The notes: generated from the letters alone by a model not told the origin. Counted from the stretch's first letter, positions 45,451 through 57,486 are shown. The stretch: 64,000 bases of DNA from Adiantum capillus-veneris (GCA_014529385.2 CM043944.1:59448268-59512267), one strand, 5' to 3'. Made by a program: numbers and translations.

Positions 45451-46044
45451 GTGACCATATTGGCCCAGACTCATGATCAATCACTTGCTCGATCCAAAAA
45501 AAGTTCGTGTGTGAACTTTAATATCATTGCTAGACGTGTTTTGCAGTTTATTTTATTGGTGGCCATTGAGGGATGTTTGTCTCCTGATGTCCATAACACA
45601 ATCTACAAACTTGCAAATTTGGTGCAATGGATCTCACAAAAGGAGATCAATGTAGACTCCATACCATTTTCCAAACTAAACGCTGTGGAGGTTGTGTGCA
45701 TGTTTGAGAAACACTTTCCTACTACCATGCTAACCATTCAAGTGCATCTTCTTGTTCACATAGTTGATGAGGTGGAAATAGCTGGCACAATACATTCTAG
45801 ATAAATGTTCTTTTTAGAGCCTTTCATGAAAACGCTCAAGGGATATGTGTGTCAGAAGGCACGTCCAGAGGGTAGCATGACAGAAGGTTGGCTGGTATTA
45901 GAGTCCCTAGTTTACATTGGAGAGTGGCTAGATGGATTTGATAAAGCCCGAGACACGTTATGGAGAATCATAGATGATGAATGTATATCTGAGATTGTCA
46001 TGTGCAATCTCGGTGTTGAGAAGAAGATGACATGGACGATCTAG
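45451..46044 (+). pseudogene. DUF4218 region of the CACTA transposase
   Basis: One frame with a single stop (TAA at 45802). It reads VCMFEKHFPTTMLTIQVHLL, VHIVDEVEIAGTIHSR then the stop and MFFLEPFMKTLKGYV, then ARPEGSMTEGWLVLESL. This is the DUF4218 pattern (FPPAFFDVMVHL...RWMYPFERYM...RPEGSIAEGY) found downstream of TNP2 in CACTA elements. The stop replaces the conserved Trp of RWMYPFE. Confidence 0.8.
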
Positions 46045-46263
46045 AGGCTAAAATCAATTGAGTTTGCATGCTTCACAATCCAGTGATGCAAAAGTGGATT
46101 TCACAATATGAGGATGCAAAGCAAGAGCAACAAAGTGTAGGAATCGAGTGGAGATGGGGAAGACGACCACCGATGCATTATCCGGCAGGTCTGTAGAGCT
46201 TGTCCATATTTTCTTCTCCATTCAATATTAAGATTAAATGTTCATATGTTTAATGCAGGTATG

Positions 46264-47175
46264 GATGATGATTAGTTTCTTTCTTCTTTGTCACCCCAGC
46301 AAAGGAGGTGGTACGAGGAGCATCATCGCTCTGGAGCACCATCACATCGTTCCACTCCTTCAGTGTCTCCCTCTATTTTGGAGCATTCAGTGCACTCCGA
46401 AGCTTCGATGTCGATGAGACGATCTTCACACTCTTCTAGGCACGAACGCTCTAGTGGTGGCGATGGCGGTTGCTGTGGGGATGCCGCCGCTGATGCCTCG
46501 ACACCCCCTCGTGTTCGACGAGGCTCTTTACCTTCCCCTTATTTGCCCGCCCCCACACCAGCCATAGCATCTCCATCTATGCCAAGTTTTGTGAGGCTAT
46601 CGGCCATTCCTCGCTACACACCACTAGCTACTCCTCCAGGAGTCACCCGAGTCGACACTCCTCGCTTTGGGGCCCAGACTCCAATGGAGACACCTGACGT
46701 CTATACCCCCATCGAGATGCTGCTAGATACATCACTCAAGACCCCTGCGGAGACACCCAGGTTCACGCGTCACGGAGAGAGGGCTTGTCGTACTCGATCA
46801 ACATCAACGACGGCATCATCTTGATGACGAAGGCAAGAAGGTGATCTCACGCATGCGCGGTCTTTGCTCTTAGTTATTTCGATACTATATACTAAACACC
46901 TGGAGTGAGCTGCCAAATGAATTAAAAGACAGATTCATCAGCATGGTGCATGACGAGTTTCCTGTGTCAAGTCAAGATGAGCACTTCAGCAAAGACCTGA
47001 TGAAGGTTCAAATCCGCAAATACTGCAAGCACAAGCATTTTGAAGTACAAAAAGCACTAAAGCATGGGTGGAACAGATCATATTGACTGGCTAAAGAAGA
47101 TTGGAAGAACGCAAAGCGAGCGGTGTGCAAGAATCTTGACAAGTGGAAGCAACAAAAGGAAGCAGCCAAAGCATG
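46264..47175 (+). pseudogene. Second CACTA protein, plant transposase (Ptta/En/Spm type)
   Basis: A Ser/Pro/Arg-rich N-terminal part is open at 46288-46824 (SPQQRRWYEEHHRSG, TPPRVRRGSLPSPYL). After a frameshift a second part (46900-47175) reads NELKDRFISMVHDEFPVS, KVQIRKYCKHKHFEVQKALK and EDWKNAKRAVCKNLDKWKQQ, resembling the plant transposase domain (Transposase_24). One stop falls after HGWNRSY. This gene normally follows the TNP2 gene; it is thought to bind subterminal repeats. Confidence 0.6.
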
Positions 47176-47589
47176 AGTAGAGACAGGGAGCTCGCACCGC
47201 TTGAGGAGCGGCGGGTGGGCATCATTTGAGGTCAATTTTGTAAGTGTTTTTGTATTCCCCTTTAGGTTTGGTAGTTATGTCTATTTGTACTTTTCAATTC
47301 TAACATAATGTATTCTTTGTATGTTTTGAATAGTGGTCGATGACAGGACATGACCCCACACCATACAAGCGCAAGTACGCAGGAAGAAAGGGCTTAAACA
47401 CCCTGATGGACATTCTCAGTTCTCGCGGCGGCATGGTTATTATTTCACTTTACTCTTTGACATTTTTTTATTTTAGTGATAAGCTAATAAAATAGATTGT
47501 TTTGTAATTATACATTAATACTCACAGAAAGTCTTATCATTTTTTTCTACAGAATACGACAGATATGCCACTTGGATGTGATAAGACGT
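47176..47589 (+). other. CACTA 3' gene sequence up to the element I insertion
   Basis: Likely intron and last exon of the second CACTA gene: an AG acceptor near 47553 is followed by NTTDMPLGCDKT up to 47589. The reading resumes at 55371 with SLDNVSLAVAR and a stop, so element I interrupts this exon. Confidence 0.4.
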
Positions 47590-48614
47590 TGTCAAGAAGT
47601 GCGCAGTGCGACTAGGAAAGCGTCGGGCCTCTGACTGTGAGGATTAGTTGCAAAATCAAGCAAGGCGTAGACGATTTGAAGCCAAAATCACACTAAAAAA
47701 GAAAAAAACTCCAACCATGAAAGCTCCACTTTGAAAAAGAACCAATACTAACTCAAAACTCTTGTATGTGTGAAGATTAGGTGTAGCCTCGCTCCCAATT
47801 GCACAGATGCAATGCTCATTCGACCTCTTAAAAACCCTAAATTTACGCTTTGATTATTTGTCGTGACCATTTCATGAAAGCTTCAGTACTTCATTGGAGA
47901 AGCCCAAGTAGTTATTTGAGGAGGGGAAACCCTAATTTGAGGCCTCACAGCCTCAACCATGTAGTGGAAGCAGCAGGGGACTGCACTAGCACCCTGTAAA
48001 GGAATGGTTGTATCTCCTTGATCATGTACCCAAATGAGGTCATTCTTGGCTCTAAAAATTCCCACACAACTTGAGAAACAACACCAGCGTCGTTGATGTG
48101 GAATTTTGAGCATTTTCAAGGCTAATTTTGACCATTTTTATTCCATTTTTAGCCCAAAAATGTCACTTTTTTGTCCGTAAAAAGCCCAAACGACCTGGGA
48201 AAAATTCCTAAAATTGTGGAAAAATTCCATTGGGCTCAAATTTCATGTTGAACCTCATTTTCTCACTTGGTAAGCACTTTGGACACGTCTTTTATGCCAG
48301 TGCACCAAACCTGCTATTTTTGGCCAAGATTGCCCGCATTGAACTTTCTAGGCAAAACGAGCGTGCCACTTCCAAACACTTGACATTTGTACATTAATAA
48401 ATCAAATTAGGCATATATTTATGTGAAAAAGCATTCCATGCACCACATATAGGGCCTCGCCCGCCCAACAAGGTATGTACACAGCTGCAACTGTGGCATT
48501 CATTTTCGCATATATCACACTATGTACATTATATCATTTGGTCCCACACATCATAAACATTAAGAGTGAGGTAGATAATTTAATTTCACAATATGAACAT
48601 TCCATGGCACGACA
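47590..48614 (-). repeat. 3' LTR of element I (1.03 kb)
   Basis: On the minus strand it begins TGTCGTGCCATGGAA and ends CTTCTTGACA. It matches 54340-55370 throughout; by eye about nine differences occur in the 113 bases from 47590. The short ORF at 48475-48675 is a chance frame in this repeat. Confidence 0.9.
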
Positions 48615-48629
48615 TCCACCCCCTCTAAA
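48615..48629 (-). other. Polypurine tract of element I
   Basis: On the minus strand TTTAGAGGGGGTGGA lies immediately before the 3' LTR, the expected primer for plus-strand DNA synthesis. Confidence 0.8.
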
Positions 48630-48783
48630 CCTACACATCCTCCGGCATGTGCCACACATATCTTTTGCAGGTTGAGTCTTCATTTAAGTCAACATACATA
48701 TCAATTTCGTCATCACTTGCAACGAAATGTAATGCATCATCCTCTTGTTCTTCATCCACATCCATAAGTTTTTTATCAAAGCC

Positions 48784-50198
48784 TTAATTCTGACTTCTCT
48801 GTGAATCAAAGGGATGTATATCACCTCTTCTTTTGAATAACTTGATTCTTTTCCCTGCGATGGGAATCTTCATTTTTGTCCCATCTAATTCATGCAAGGT
48901 ATGGGTCGCATTCCCATGTACATGTTGAACCACATAAGGACCAAACCATCTCTTTGAAAGCTTTCTTATTGTTGAATGCTGGTTGTCAAGACTACTATCA
49001 TACACCAACACCCAATCACCTTCCTCAATAGCTTTAGGTCTGAGCGTATGCCTCTTATCATACCTGTCTTTATTCTTTAACCTTGCATCTTTCAATCGCG
49101 CTACTGCAAGCTCAATATCTTGGGGCCTTCTTTCTAATTGTTGTATGCGCAAAGCAAGAAGGTCTTCCCTACTCATTCCATCTTCCCAAGGCAATACATT
49201 CCATGTGGGAATTACATCCTCAATTGGCATTATAGGTTTCTGACCATACATGAACTCAAAAGGCATATAACCACTAACTGAGCTATGAGTTGTATGATCA
49301 GCCCATAAAGCATAAGGCAATAACCTAGGCCACTCTCCCATTTTACCTTTGCAGGCCTTAGCCAAAGCTTTAATGATAGGAGGATGCCCACGCTCTGATT
49401 TACATTTTCCCTCAGGATTATATGCAGTAGTGAGAGCAAGTTTAATGCCCAACCTAGAGAAAAACTCCCTTGATTTGTCAGCATCCAACTCACCCCTGTC
49501 CGTTGTTATTTTTTCAACACAGCCATAACGGCTAACTACAATTTCCAAGAGGAACTTACATACCCCTTCTGTGATTTTTGTTCTTAGAGCACGACCTTCA
49601 ACTTGATTGGTTAAGTCTTCTCCTGCAAGCACTATGTATCTCATTTGCATAAGCCCAATGGCATTGTAACCAGATCTACTACCCACTTGTAATGCATGGC
49701 CAATGGGTAAGTAGGGTGCAACCCATCACGATGACGTACATTTGAATACATTTGACAGGTTTCACATGATTCCACAAAGTGAGATACATCTTTATACATA
49801 CCTTTCCACCAATACCTCTCTTTCATTTTAGTAAAGGTGGCCCATACACCTCTGTGTCCAGCATATAGACTCTCATGAAACTTTTTCATAAGCTCATTTT
49901 GATTGTCCTTATCATTCACCACTCTCATGGGCATTCCATTTCTTTGTTTTGGACGCTTCCATAAGTACCCATCTTTCAAAAAGTATCCATAGGCCTTTCT
50001 CTGTATTCTTTTGAACTCTTGATCAGTCATCCCTTCTTGCCTTGTCAAAGTGCTCAGATAGCGTCCAATGAGCAACCACTCACCTTGATATAGGTCCTCT
50101 GTAAATGACTCAAGTGCATTTGACAGACAAACATGATCGCCCTTGGCATGAGAGATACTATAGAACTGTGTGCCTACATCATCACCCTCGAAAACCAT
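48784..50198 (-). pseudogene. Integrase of element I
   Basis: Two overlapping frames joined by one frameshift near 49660. The first carries the zinc-binding region (HESLYAGHRGVWATF, then CETCQM) and the first catalytic Asp in KWVVDLVTMP. The second has ITTDRGELDADKSREFFSRL with the second Asp, and AYNPEGKCKSERGHPPIIKA with the Glu. The C-terminal part reads WPRLLPYALWADHTTHSSVS, EEGDWVLVYDSSLDNQHST and KRWFGPYVVQHVHGNATH, and ends at LFKRRGDIHPF. No chromodomain follows. All three catalytic residues are kept, so only the frameshift disables it. Confidence 0.85.
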
Positions 50199-52045
50199 GT
50201 CTTCTTTTTTTCATACCTTGCTCTTGAAAGCATATCTGAAACTGGATTATCTTTCCCTGCAATATGCTTAAATTCTTGATTCAAGGACTTTATGTAGGCA
50301 ATCCATCTCAACATAGCAATGTCGGGAGTTGAGAAACTTGTTATCATTCCAATAAGGGGTAGACAATCAGTCTCCACTATTACATTTGCTCCTATCAAAT
50401 ACTCTTTGTCACATTTCAAAGCTGTGACTACTCCCCATAACTCTCCTTTTACCTGTGGATAGTTGCGTTGACAAGCACTTAGGATTTTTTCTCCAAACCT
50501 CACTACATATCGCTTGCCATCATCATCATCTTGCCCAATCGCCCATCCAATTCTTGTGGGGCTAGTATCCACTGTTACAATTACATATCTTCCACATTCA
50601 TAGTTTGCTTTCCTCAAAGTTGGAGACAAAAGTAGCAACTTCTTTAATTTCCTCATGGCATGTGTATGCACTTCTTCCCATTGAAACTTTTGGTTCTTTC
50701 TCAAAAGGTGATACAAAGGCTTTGCTACATGTGCATAATGCGGAATCCAGATAAGATAAAACACGCATGCACCCAAGAACCTTCGAGCCTCAGTGACATT
50801 TATACATTTCTCTTTCATTATCTAGATTACATCAATATTTGCAGGACAAGTCCTTCTACCATATGGCCCGCACATATGTCCCACAATAAGAACTTCATTC
50901 ACACCAAACACTGATCCAGACAAGGTAAGGTTCACCTCTTCTAATCTTGACAAGATCTCATCACAATCATGGATATGGTTTGCCACATACTTGCGGCACC
51001 CCCTCGATTCCACAGCCACATCTATATCGCTTACATCACATCCTTTGATTGGCACATCATCAAGGAAAGGCATTGTAGTTTGCGGTATGAAGTCACGTAG
51101 GACTTTGTTCATACCATTCATCATATGTGCAACTGAATTAGTTGTCCCCTGAGGTAAGGTGAACATCCTTACTAAACCCAAGGGTTTCCTCATGGTAGTC
51201 AGGTCCCTGCTTTCCATTGCTAGTTGAAATTGATCATACCCTGAGTACAAATCTCCCATAGAATATATTGCCCTTCCTGCAAATGCCTCTGCAAACTCAT
51301 CGACAACTGGCCCTATACCCACATTTTTTATTGTCACCTTGTTTACAGGTTGCATATCCTGAATAAAGTGTAAAGAACCATTTTTCTTTGGAACAGTGAA
51401 CCACCTGTTTGAATATGGAGCACAAGAAGGCTCCAAGATACCCATCTTGATCTTTGCATTAAGCAGCTCAATGAGCTTTGGCAAATGAGCCTTTGGAAGA
51501 GGAATAGGCCTCAAGTTCCAAGGTACATGAGGGATAGTGAAGATCACCATAGGAGCAACAATGGATGGATCAACACACCCTATCTCATAAGGCTCAAATG
51601 CAAAAGCTTTTCCGTGTTTGGCAAGCATGTCTTCAAAGCATATCTTTTCAGCTTTTGTCAAACTTTCCTTGCAACCAACCTGTAACTCCTTCAAAGAATC
51701 CTGTATGAACTTGTGTCCAATCTTGCTTGGGTCACGAAGGCTGGGTTGCAAAGCAGCTTGTTCCATCTTATATGTACAGTCCTTTGGTAGAGGTAATGCC
51801 ACTGGTTTCACTTTCTTTGCCACAGACTTATACTTGGTCTCCACTCGTGCATCAACACTTTGAGAATTTTTGAAATCCTCAATGACTTTGTATATTTCTA
51901 TTGAGCATACTTTCATGACCTCACTTCCCATATGCAAATTGCAAATCACTAAAGACTCCAAATCTTGCATAGTATCCACAAAAGAACACTCATCAAACAC
52001 ACCTGCAATGCATTCTTCATCTTCTAGCAAACCATTCATCTTCAA
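50174..52045 (-). pseudogene. Reverse transcriptase and RNase H of element I
   Basis: One frame with a single stop at 50822. RT motifs: MGILEPSCAPYSNRWFTVPK, then IQDMQPVNKVTI, AIYSMGDLYSGYDQFQLAME, RMFTLPQGTTNSVAHMMN and the catalytic TMPFLDDVPIKGC. RNase H follows: TEARRFLGACVFYLIWIPHY, YVIVTVDTSPTRIGWAIGQD, QVKGELWGVVTALKCDKEYL, ETDCLPLIGM and FKHIAGKDNPVSDMLSR. In the polymerase, GTTNSVAHM replaces the usual GLTNAPATF, which marks a distinct Ty3 lineage. The N-terminal 150 residues have no recognised domain. Confidence 0.85.
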
Positions 52046-52215
52046 ACGTCTTTGTACACTATTTACATGTTGTCGTTCACCCCACTTTAAGTCCTCACAC
52101 TCTGTAAAAGCAATAGATCCATAGTCTGATAATCCTACAAAACCTATAGAAAATGTTTCCTTTGCATATATATCATGCGAGAACCTTTCTCTTCTTGTAC
52201 CAGTGCAATCCCACT

Positions 52216-54255
52216 CTACAATGGTACATGGCCAAAACCCCTCATATCCCTATAGTCCTTAAATTCTTTGTTTGTCTTTGGCAAGGATTGCTCTCTAAGA
52301 CTTTCACGGTTCCTTTCATGGTCCACACAAACAATAAGGAATTGTACTGCACGCTTCCCATCCCTGCTCCTTATTCTTGCATAAGCTGACCCATCATCCA
52401 TCACCTTGGTTTCCATGCGAGTAGCTGTGATGTATGACTGTCCAAGGATAAGAGGATATGTAGACATCTCCTGTACAAAGAAATTTTGGTCATCTTTCAC
52501 ATCCCCAATAGTCACCTTTACATTTGGACAAGCTCCCTACAGCTCCCCTGATGAGTTGTTTGCTGCACGAATCATCCATCCATGATTTATATCAATTGCC
52601 CATTTTCCTTTTTGATAAAGAATCTTTGACATGAGGTTAATTTCTGACCCATGATCTATCAACGCAATGTATGGCTCTTCTAAGTCTCCCACTTTTACTA
52701 GCGTCTCAGTAGTTGCTCTTGCCCAGTGACTATTCAAGTAGTAGCTCTTATGAGTGGTCTCCAGTTCATCTTCATCATCCAAGAAGCGAACATGTTTTAC
52801 TCCTCCCCTAGACTTGTAGCATCCAACAATAGTTTCATCACCTTGTTTGCCATAGACCTGTACACCTTGTGCATTTAAAGTCTCTTCTTCACCCTATACA
52901 TGGATAGATTCAGTAAGAGACTACCGCTTCCTCTTTATGATGTCAATTATTTCTTCATGGAATTCCCGCTTTGCTATACCAAGGACCTCACCCAAGGTAA
53001 ATTCCACCTTACTGTTTAGAATCCTCTCTTCCAAAACCTTTTTGAGATCCGTTGTTGCCTCTATATCGGATTGGAGTTTGTAGGCCGGACCCTTTGCTTT
53101 TGATTTTGTTGCATCCTTCTTCTTGTCTTTAGAGGCCTCTTGCATAGGCACTTCGGGGACATGCATCTGTTGCGGGGAAGGTGATCTAGGAGGCACTATG
53201 TCATTTCTACCTCCACTCCTCGTTGCCCACTTTGAAAGCCCTTCATCCCCATTCTCGCGCCTACGTTTCTCTTCAACAATGGCCTCATTTGCTTGAATTT
53301 TGGTAATATATGCATGCACTGAAAAAGAGTCCACAGGTTCATTCCAACCTGTTTCAAGCCGAATGCAATCTCCAGCTTCGTGTAAAACCTCTGTAGTCAT
53401 TTTACCCTTCATAGCAGACTCTATAGCGCATAGCCATGGATCTCCAATACCATTAGATTCCTCTTCTCCAACCTTGACTGAACCTTTTTTCTTAATAGGA
53501 TCCACCTTCAACCCATAGGTGGCTGGAACCACAATCACAGTCTTTATAGGACTCTCGGGAACACTTGGGGATTGAGTAGGGTTGACTATCATCTTCTCTC
53601 TTCGTCGTTGTCGCTTAGCTCGCAATGAAATGACGTCTTCGACCTCATTCCAATCAGTCTTCAAACCCTGTTCCGCATCCTTATCCTCAAGTAGTAGCTC
53701 TAACTTCTCTTGAATCTCTTTACCTGCGGCTTGCAAAAAGAGCTTTGTCTTCTCCGAGTTTAGAGTAGCCTTTTCAGTTCTTGAAAGTTGATCATAACGA
53801 CGTTCGAATTCCCTTAGCAGTTCGGTAGGTGAGAGCCCCTCTTTTGGCCGAACTACCCACCCTAAGAAAGTCCTCTTTGTTACCCTTTCGGAGTCCTCCA
53901 TAAAATACTCTTCCTTCAAGGCTAATTTGACTGCTTCCCAAGTTGCCCCATGCTCATTTCTAATTCCCCTTACATGCTCTCTGATCTCGGGAACCACATC
54001 AAGTTCAAAACTTTGCACCATCTCTGCTTAGGGCACTTGATGAAGCTCCATCTCCTTTACATACCCACAAAGATACTTTGTTACATATTTACATTTAAAT
54101 TGGTCCAATTTCTTCACCACAGATTGAAGCGCTTTGGTTGAGGAAAGATCCCTCCTTTCTGCAGCTTGCTGCTGCTGCATAAACACTGCAAAAGCTTGAA
54201 ACATTTGCATTGTGACTGGATCAAACCAAATCCCCTGTTGCTCTTGTTGTTCCAT
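52216..54255 (-). pseudogene. gag and protease of element I
   Basis: A single frame from the ATG at 54255 (MEQQEQQGIWFDPVTMQMFQ) to 52216 with four stops (near 54028, 52921, 52890 and 52537). Gag reads HVRGIRNEHGATWEAVKLAL and RTFLGWVVRPKEGLSPTELL, the capsid-like part, with a charged C-terminus and no zinc knuckle. The protease has YIALIDHGSEINLMSK, with catalytic Asp in D-H-G, and YPLILGQSYITATRMETKV. Gag and protease share one frame, unlike element B. Confidence 0.8.
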
Positions 54256-54339
54256 AGATTTAAACCTTTCTTTTGAGACCTTCAATGAATATTTTGAACC
54301 CTCACCCTAGCCTACTTCGCGTCGGGTTAACCAAAAATG

Positions 54340-55370
54340 TGTCAAGCAGTGCGAAGTGTGACTAGGAAAGTGTCGGGCCTCTAACTGTGAGGATTCGTTG
54401 CAAAATCAAGCAAGGCGTAGAATATTTGAAGCCAAAAACACACTAAAAAAGAAAAAAACTCCAGCCATGAAAGATCCACTTTGAAAAAGAACCAATACTA
54501 ACTCAAAACTCTTGGGTGTGTGAAGATTAGGTGTAGCCTCGCTCCCAATTGCACAGATGCAGTGCTCATTCGACCTGTTAAAAACCCTAAATTTACGCTT
54601 CGATTCTTCGTCGTGACCATTTCATTGAAGATTTAGTACTTCATTGGAGAAGCCCAAGTAGTTATTTGAGGAGGGGAAACCCTAATTAGAGGCCTCATAG
54701 CCTCAACCATGTAGTGGAAGCAGCACGGGACTACACTTTAACCCTGTAAAGGAATGGTTGTATCTCCTTGCTCATGTATCCAAATGAGCTCATGCTTGGC
54801 TCTAACAATTCCCACACAACTTGCAAAACAACTCCAGCATCATTGATGAGGCATTTTGAGATATTTTGAGAATTTTTAAGGCTATTTTTGACCAATTTTA
54901 GCCATTTTTAGCCCAAAAATGTCACTTTTTGTCTATAAAAAGCCCAAACGACCTGGGAAAAATCCCTAAAATTGTGGAAAAATCCCATTGGGCTCAAATT
55001 TCATGTTGAAACTCATTTTTCCACTTGGTAAGCACTTTGGACACGTCTTTTACGCCAGCGCACGAAACCTGCTATTTTTGGCCGAGATTGCCCGCATTGA
55101 ACTTTCTAGGCAAAACGAGCGTGCCACTTCAAAACACTTGAAACTTGTAAATTACTAAAGCAAATTAGGCATATATTTATGTGAAAAAGCATTCCATAGC
55201 GCCACGTATAGGGCCTCGCCCGCCGGGCAAGGTATGTACACGGCTGCAACCGTGGCATTCATCGCATATATCACACTATGTACATTATATCATTTGGTCC
55301 CACACATCATAAAAATTAAGAGTGAGGTAGATAATTTAATTTCACATTATGAATGTACCATGGCACGACA
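54340..55370 (-). repeat. 5' LTR of element I (1.03 kb)
   Basis: It matches 47590-48614. The LTR end CTTGACA (minus strand) is followed by CATTTTTGGTTAACCCGACG. A primer site may begin at TGGTTAACCC, but I cannot assign it to a tRNA. The ORF at 55234-55440 runs from the LTR into CACTA sequence and is not a gene. Confidence 0.9.
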
Positions 55371-55864
55371 ATGTCTCATTAGACAACGTCAGTCTAGCTG
55401 TAGCCAGATAGCATTAGTTTTATTTCATCATAGCATGTAAAATGAGATGATGTGTATATGTCTTTTTGTAACTATTGAAAAACAATGTATTTTTCACATT
55501 ATGATAATTTTGTTGTAACTATTACATTTGCAAAGCTTAACAATCAAGTGATTTTGCCTAAGATGTGTATAATTGTCATTGATTTACCTTTGCCAATTCA
55601 CTTTCGTCCAATTACTTTTGTCAGTTTTGTATCTTTACTTTGCAAACAATACTGTGCATGATGGAGTTAATGGTTATATTGTCTTACCTTGCACTTTCTT
55701 TCAAAGGTGAATCTGGGATAATCTTGGATTCATTTAGGTTTACTCTATTCTGGAAACATTCAATATGGTTGATGGGGCCTACCAAAAAAATTTACTCTTG
55801 AGCGTCGCTATAAGCGTCTCTATATAAGGTTCTGCAACATCGCTATAAGCGTCTCTACAGAAGG
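55371..55864 (+). other. CACTA 3' end region with subterminal repeats
   Basis: It resumes the CACTA exon (SLDNVSLAVAR then a stop at about 55410). AT-rich 3' sequence follows, then two exact 18-base copies of TCGCTATAAGCGTCTCTA at 55805-55822 and 55840-55857. Such repeats near the ends bind the second CACTA protein. Element J begins at 55865, before any CACTA terminus. Confidence 0.6.
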
Positions 55865-57473
55865 TGTCATAAAAACTAATATCTAACCAAGCCAAATGAT
55901 TTTCTCATATTAAACTGATCACTTAATGTGGGAGAATAAACGGGAAAAAGGGTTAAGATATTGAGATGTGCTTATACATCTATCTCAGTACGGGGCCAAT
56001 GGTAAAGGGGGCCAAATGAGAGATGGTCTATCAAAGATCAAGGCTAACCAGTGGAGCATAAGAACTTAGGGTTAGTGTCATTGAAGACCTCCAATAGTTA
56101 GTGTAAAAGTCCTTTGACCTTAGGTAAGCTAGGGATGATCTTGAGGTGGGAACCCAGCCCAAGCTTGAGGTGCTTGAGGTGGGAGCCCGGCCCAAGCTTA
56201 AGGTGCTTGAGGTGCTAGAGGTGCTTGATAATTGATATGCTTGAGGTGCTTGCCATGCTTGAGATGCTAGAGTTGCACTTGAGGTGAGAACCTAGCCCAA
56301 GCTTAAAGTGCTTAAGGCCAAGCTTGTGGTGGGAGCTGGGGCTATGCATGAGGGGCTTGAGGTGTCAAAAGGTCAAGATTCAATCCCTACAAGGAGGAGG
56401 CAAGCGCTACAAGAGGGGGGATGAGAGAGAACAACCACACACTCACACATGGCATCCATGGTACAAAGAAAGCAAAAGGGACACTTGTCAAGTTCCTCCT
56501 CATGTTGCCCCCATGGTGTGTCTGAAGCCTATTGGTTGGCAACCCAAGGGGTCCAATGATAATTTAGGAGATTTAATTAATTGATTTTGAATTTATCAAG
56601 TCCTCTCTCTCAAAGGGGAAAGAGGGACACTTGTCCCAAGGCTACCCTTGTTTCTTGTAATGCCTCCTGCTTGTGATTGGCTAGGCCTGGAGGGGTCCAA
56701 TGAGCTTCAAGCATGAGCTACAATGGGGGGGGGTTCGACCCAAGCAAGCTAGGGGGTTGCTTAGGGGGTACACTCACCCACACACACTCACACACACCCT
56801 TATGGTGTGCTATGAAAAGTGCAAGAGCTCCCTCTCCTTCTCCAAGAAAGTAAAGGTTGAGAGCCTACACCAACACTCTTGGCTATGGAGTGCAAATCCA
56901 ACCAAGAGCTATGCTTCAATGCTTAAGCTTTCCATCTTCTCCATATTCATTACTATGCTATTATGTATGCTAGCAAGAAGAGTTATGATAAATCAAGAAT
57001 TAATTCTTTCTCCTATGAAATGTTTCTTCTTCCTCTTCCCTACCCTCATTCCTTGGGAGCTCTCTCCACCTTCGAAGGTATTTGAGGTCTTGGGATTGAG
57101 GCTTGGGATAGTTAAAGCTTTCTTCAAAGTTTATGTTATGCTTGTGATGCATGAAACTTTCCATCTTCGTTGCAGCACCTAGGTCACAAGGAACACAAAG
57201 ATTGTATTGTAACAAGTCTCTCTTAATGGGAGAAATCATAATAAAAATGCCTATTGGAGGGGGGACCGGCTCCACATAAATCCGGTCCTCAGCTGTTGTC
57301 ATGTTCTCTAAATTCTCTCTCTTGCAAAATTATTGTTCATGCCAAGTTATCTTATGGCTATGCCTATGTTTTTATCTTCAATTATGTTCACCTGCTATGC
57401 TCACAAAGTAGTTTCTCAAAAGTACTCTCATTAATTTCCGCTACTCTAAAGTTAATAGGCCAATTCCATTACA
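55865..57473 (+). repeat. 5' LTR of element J (1.61 kb)
   Basis: It starts TGTCATAAAAACTAATATC and ends CCATTACA. The ends and the last 500 bases align with the element B LTRs. The middle (56134-56345) holds a minisatellite of AGGTGCTTG-type units where B has other sequence and (AC)n tracts. Only short AC-rich text (56438-56456, 56770-56798) remains at the microsatellite positions. Confidence 0.88.
56134..56345 (+). repeat. AGGTGCTTG minisatellite in the element J LTR
   Basis: Repeats of a 9-base unit near AGGTGCTTG are mixed with a longer unit containing AGGTGGGAGCCCGGCCCAAG, which recurs three to four times with changes. It lies upstream of the expected transcription start. Confidence 0.75.
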
Positions 57474-57474
57474 T

Positions 57475-57486
57475 TGGTATCAGAGC
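57475..57486 (+). other. Primer-binding site of element J
   Basis: TGGTATCAGAGC, the exact initiator tRNA-Met type site, one base after the LTR end. Confidence 0.85.

Larger units (their letters stand above)
47590..55370 (-). mobile_element. Ty3-type LTR element, nearly complete (element I)
   Basis: Two LTRs (47590-48614 and 54340-55370) flank, on the minus strand, gag, protease, reverse transcriptase with RNase H, and integrase. Four bases on each side (ACGT at 47586, ATGT at 55371) may be a decayed target duplication, and the flanks join into one CACTA exon reading. The coding part has only a handful of stops and about two frameshifts, making it the best-preserved element here. Its proteins differ clearly from those of elements B and J: no CCHC knuckle in gag, no chromodomain. 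Confidence 0.9.
44862..55864 (+). mobile_element. CACTA (En/Spm) transposon remnant, twice interrupted (element H)
   Basis: Segments of a TNP2-type transposase, its DUF4218 region and a second plant transposase lie in the normal CACTA order from 44862 to 47589. They resume at 55371 after element I. A 3' subterminal repeat follows at 55805-55857 and is cut by element J at 55865. The 5' end and both CACTA termini are missing: the left is replaced by element G and the right lies beyond element J if it survives. Confidence 0.75.

Noticed and set aside
55234-55440. 68-codon ORF
   Set aside because: It starts in the LTR of element I and ends in CACTA sequence, so it is a chance fusion across an insertion boundary.
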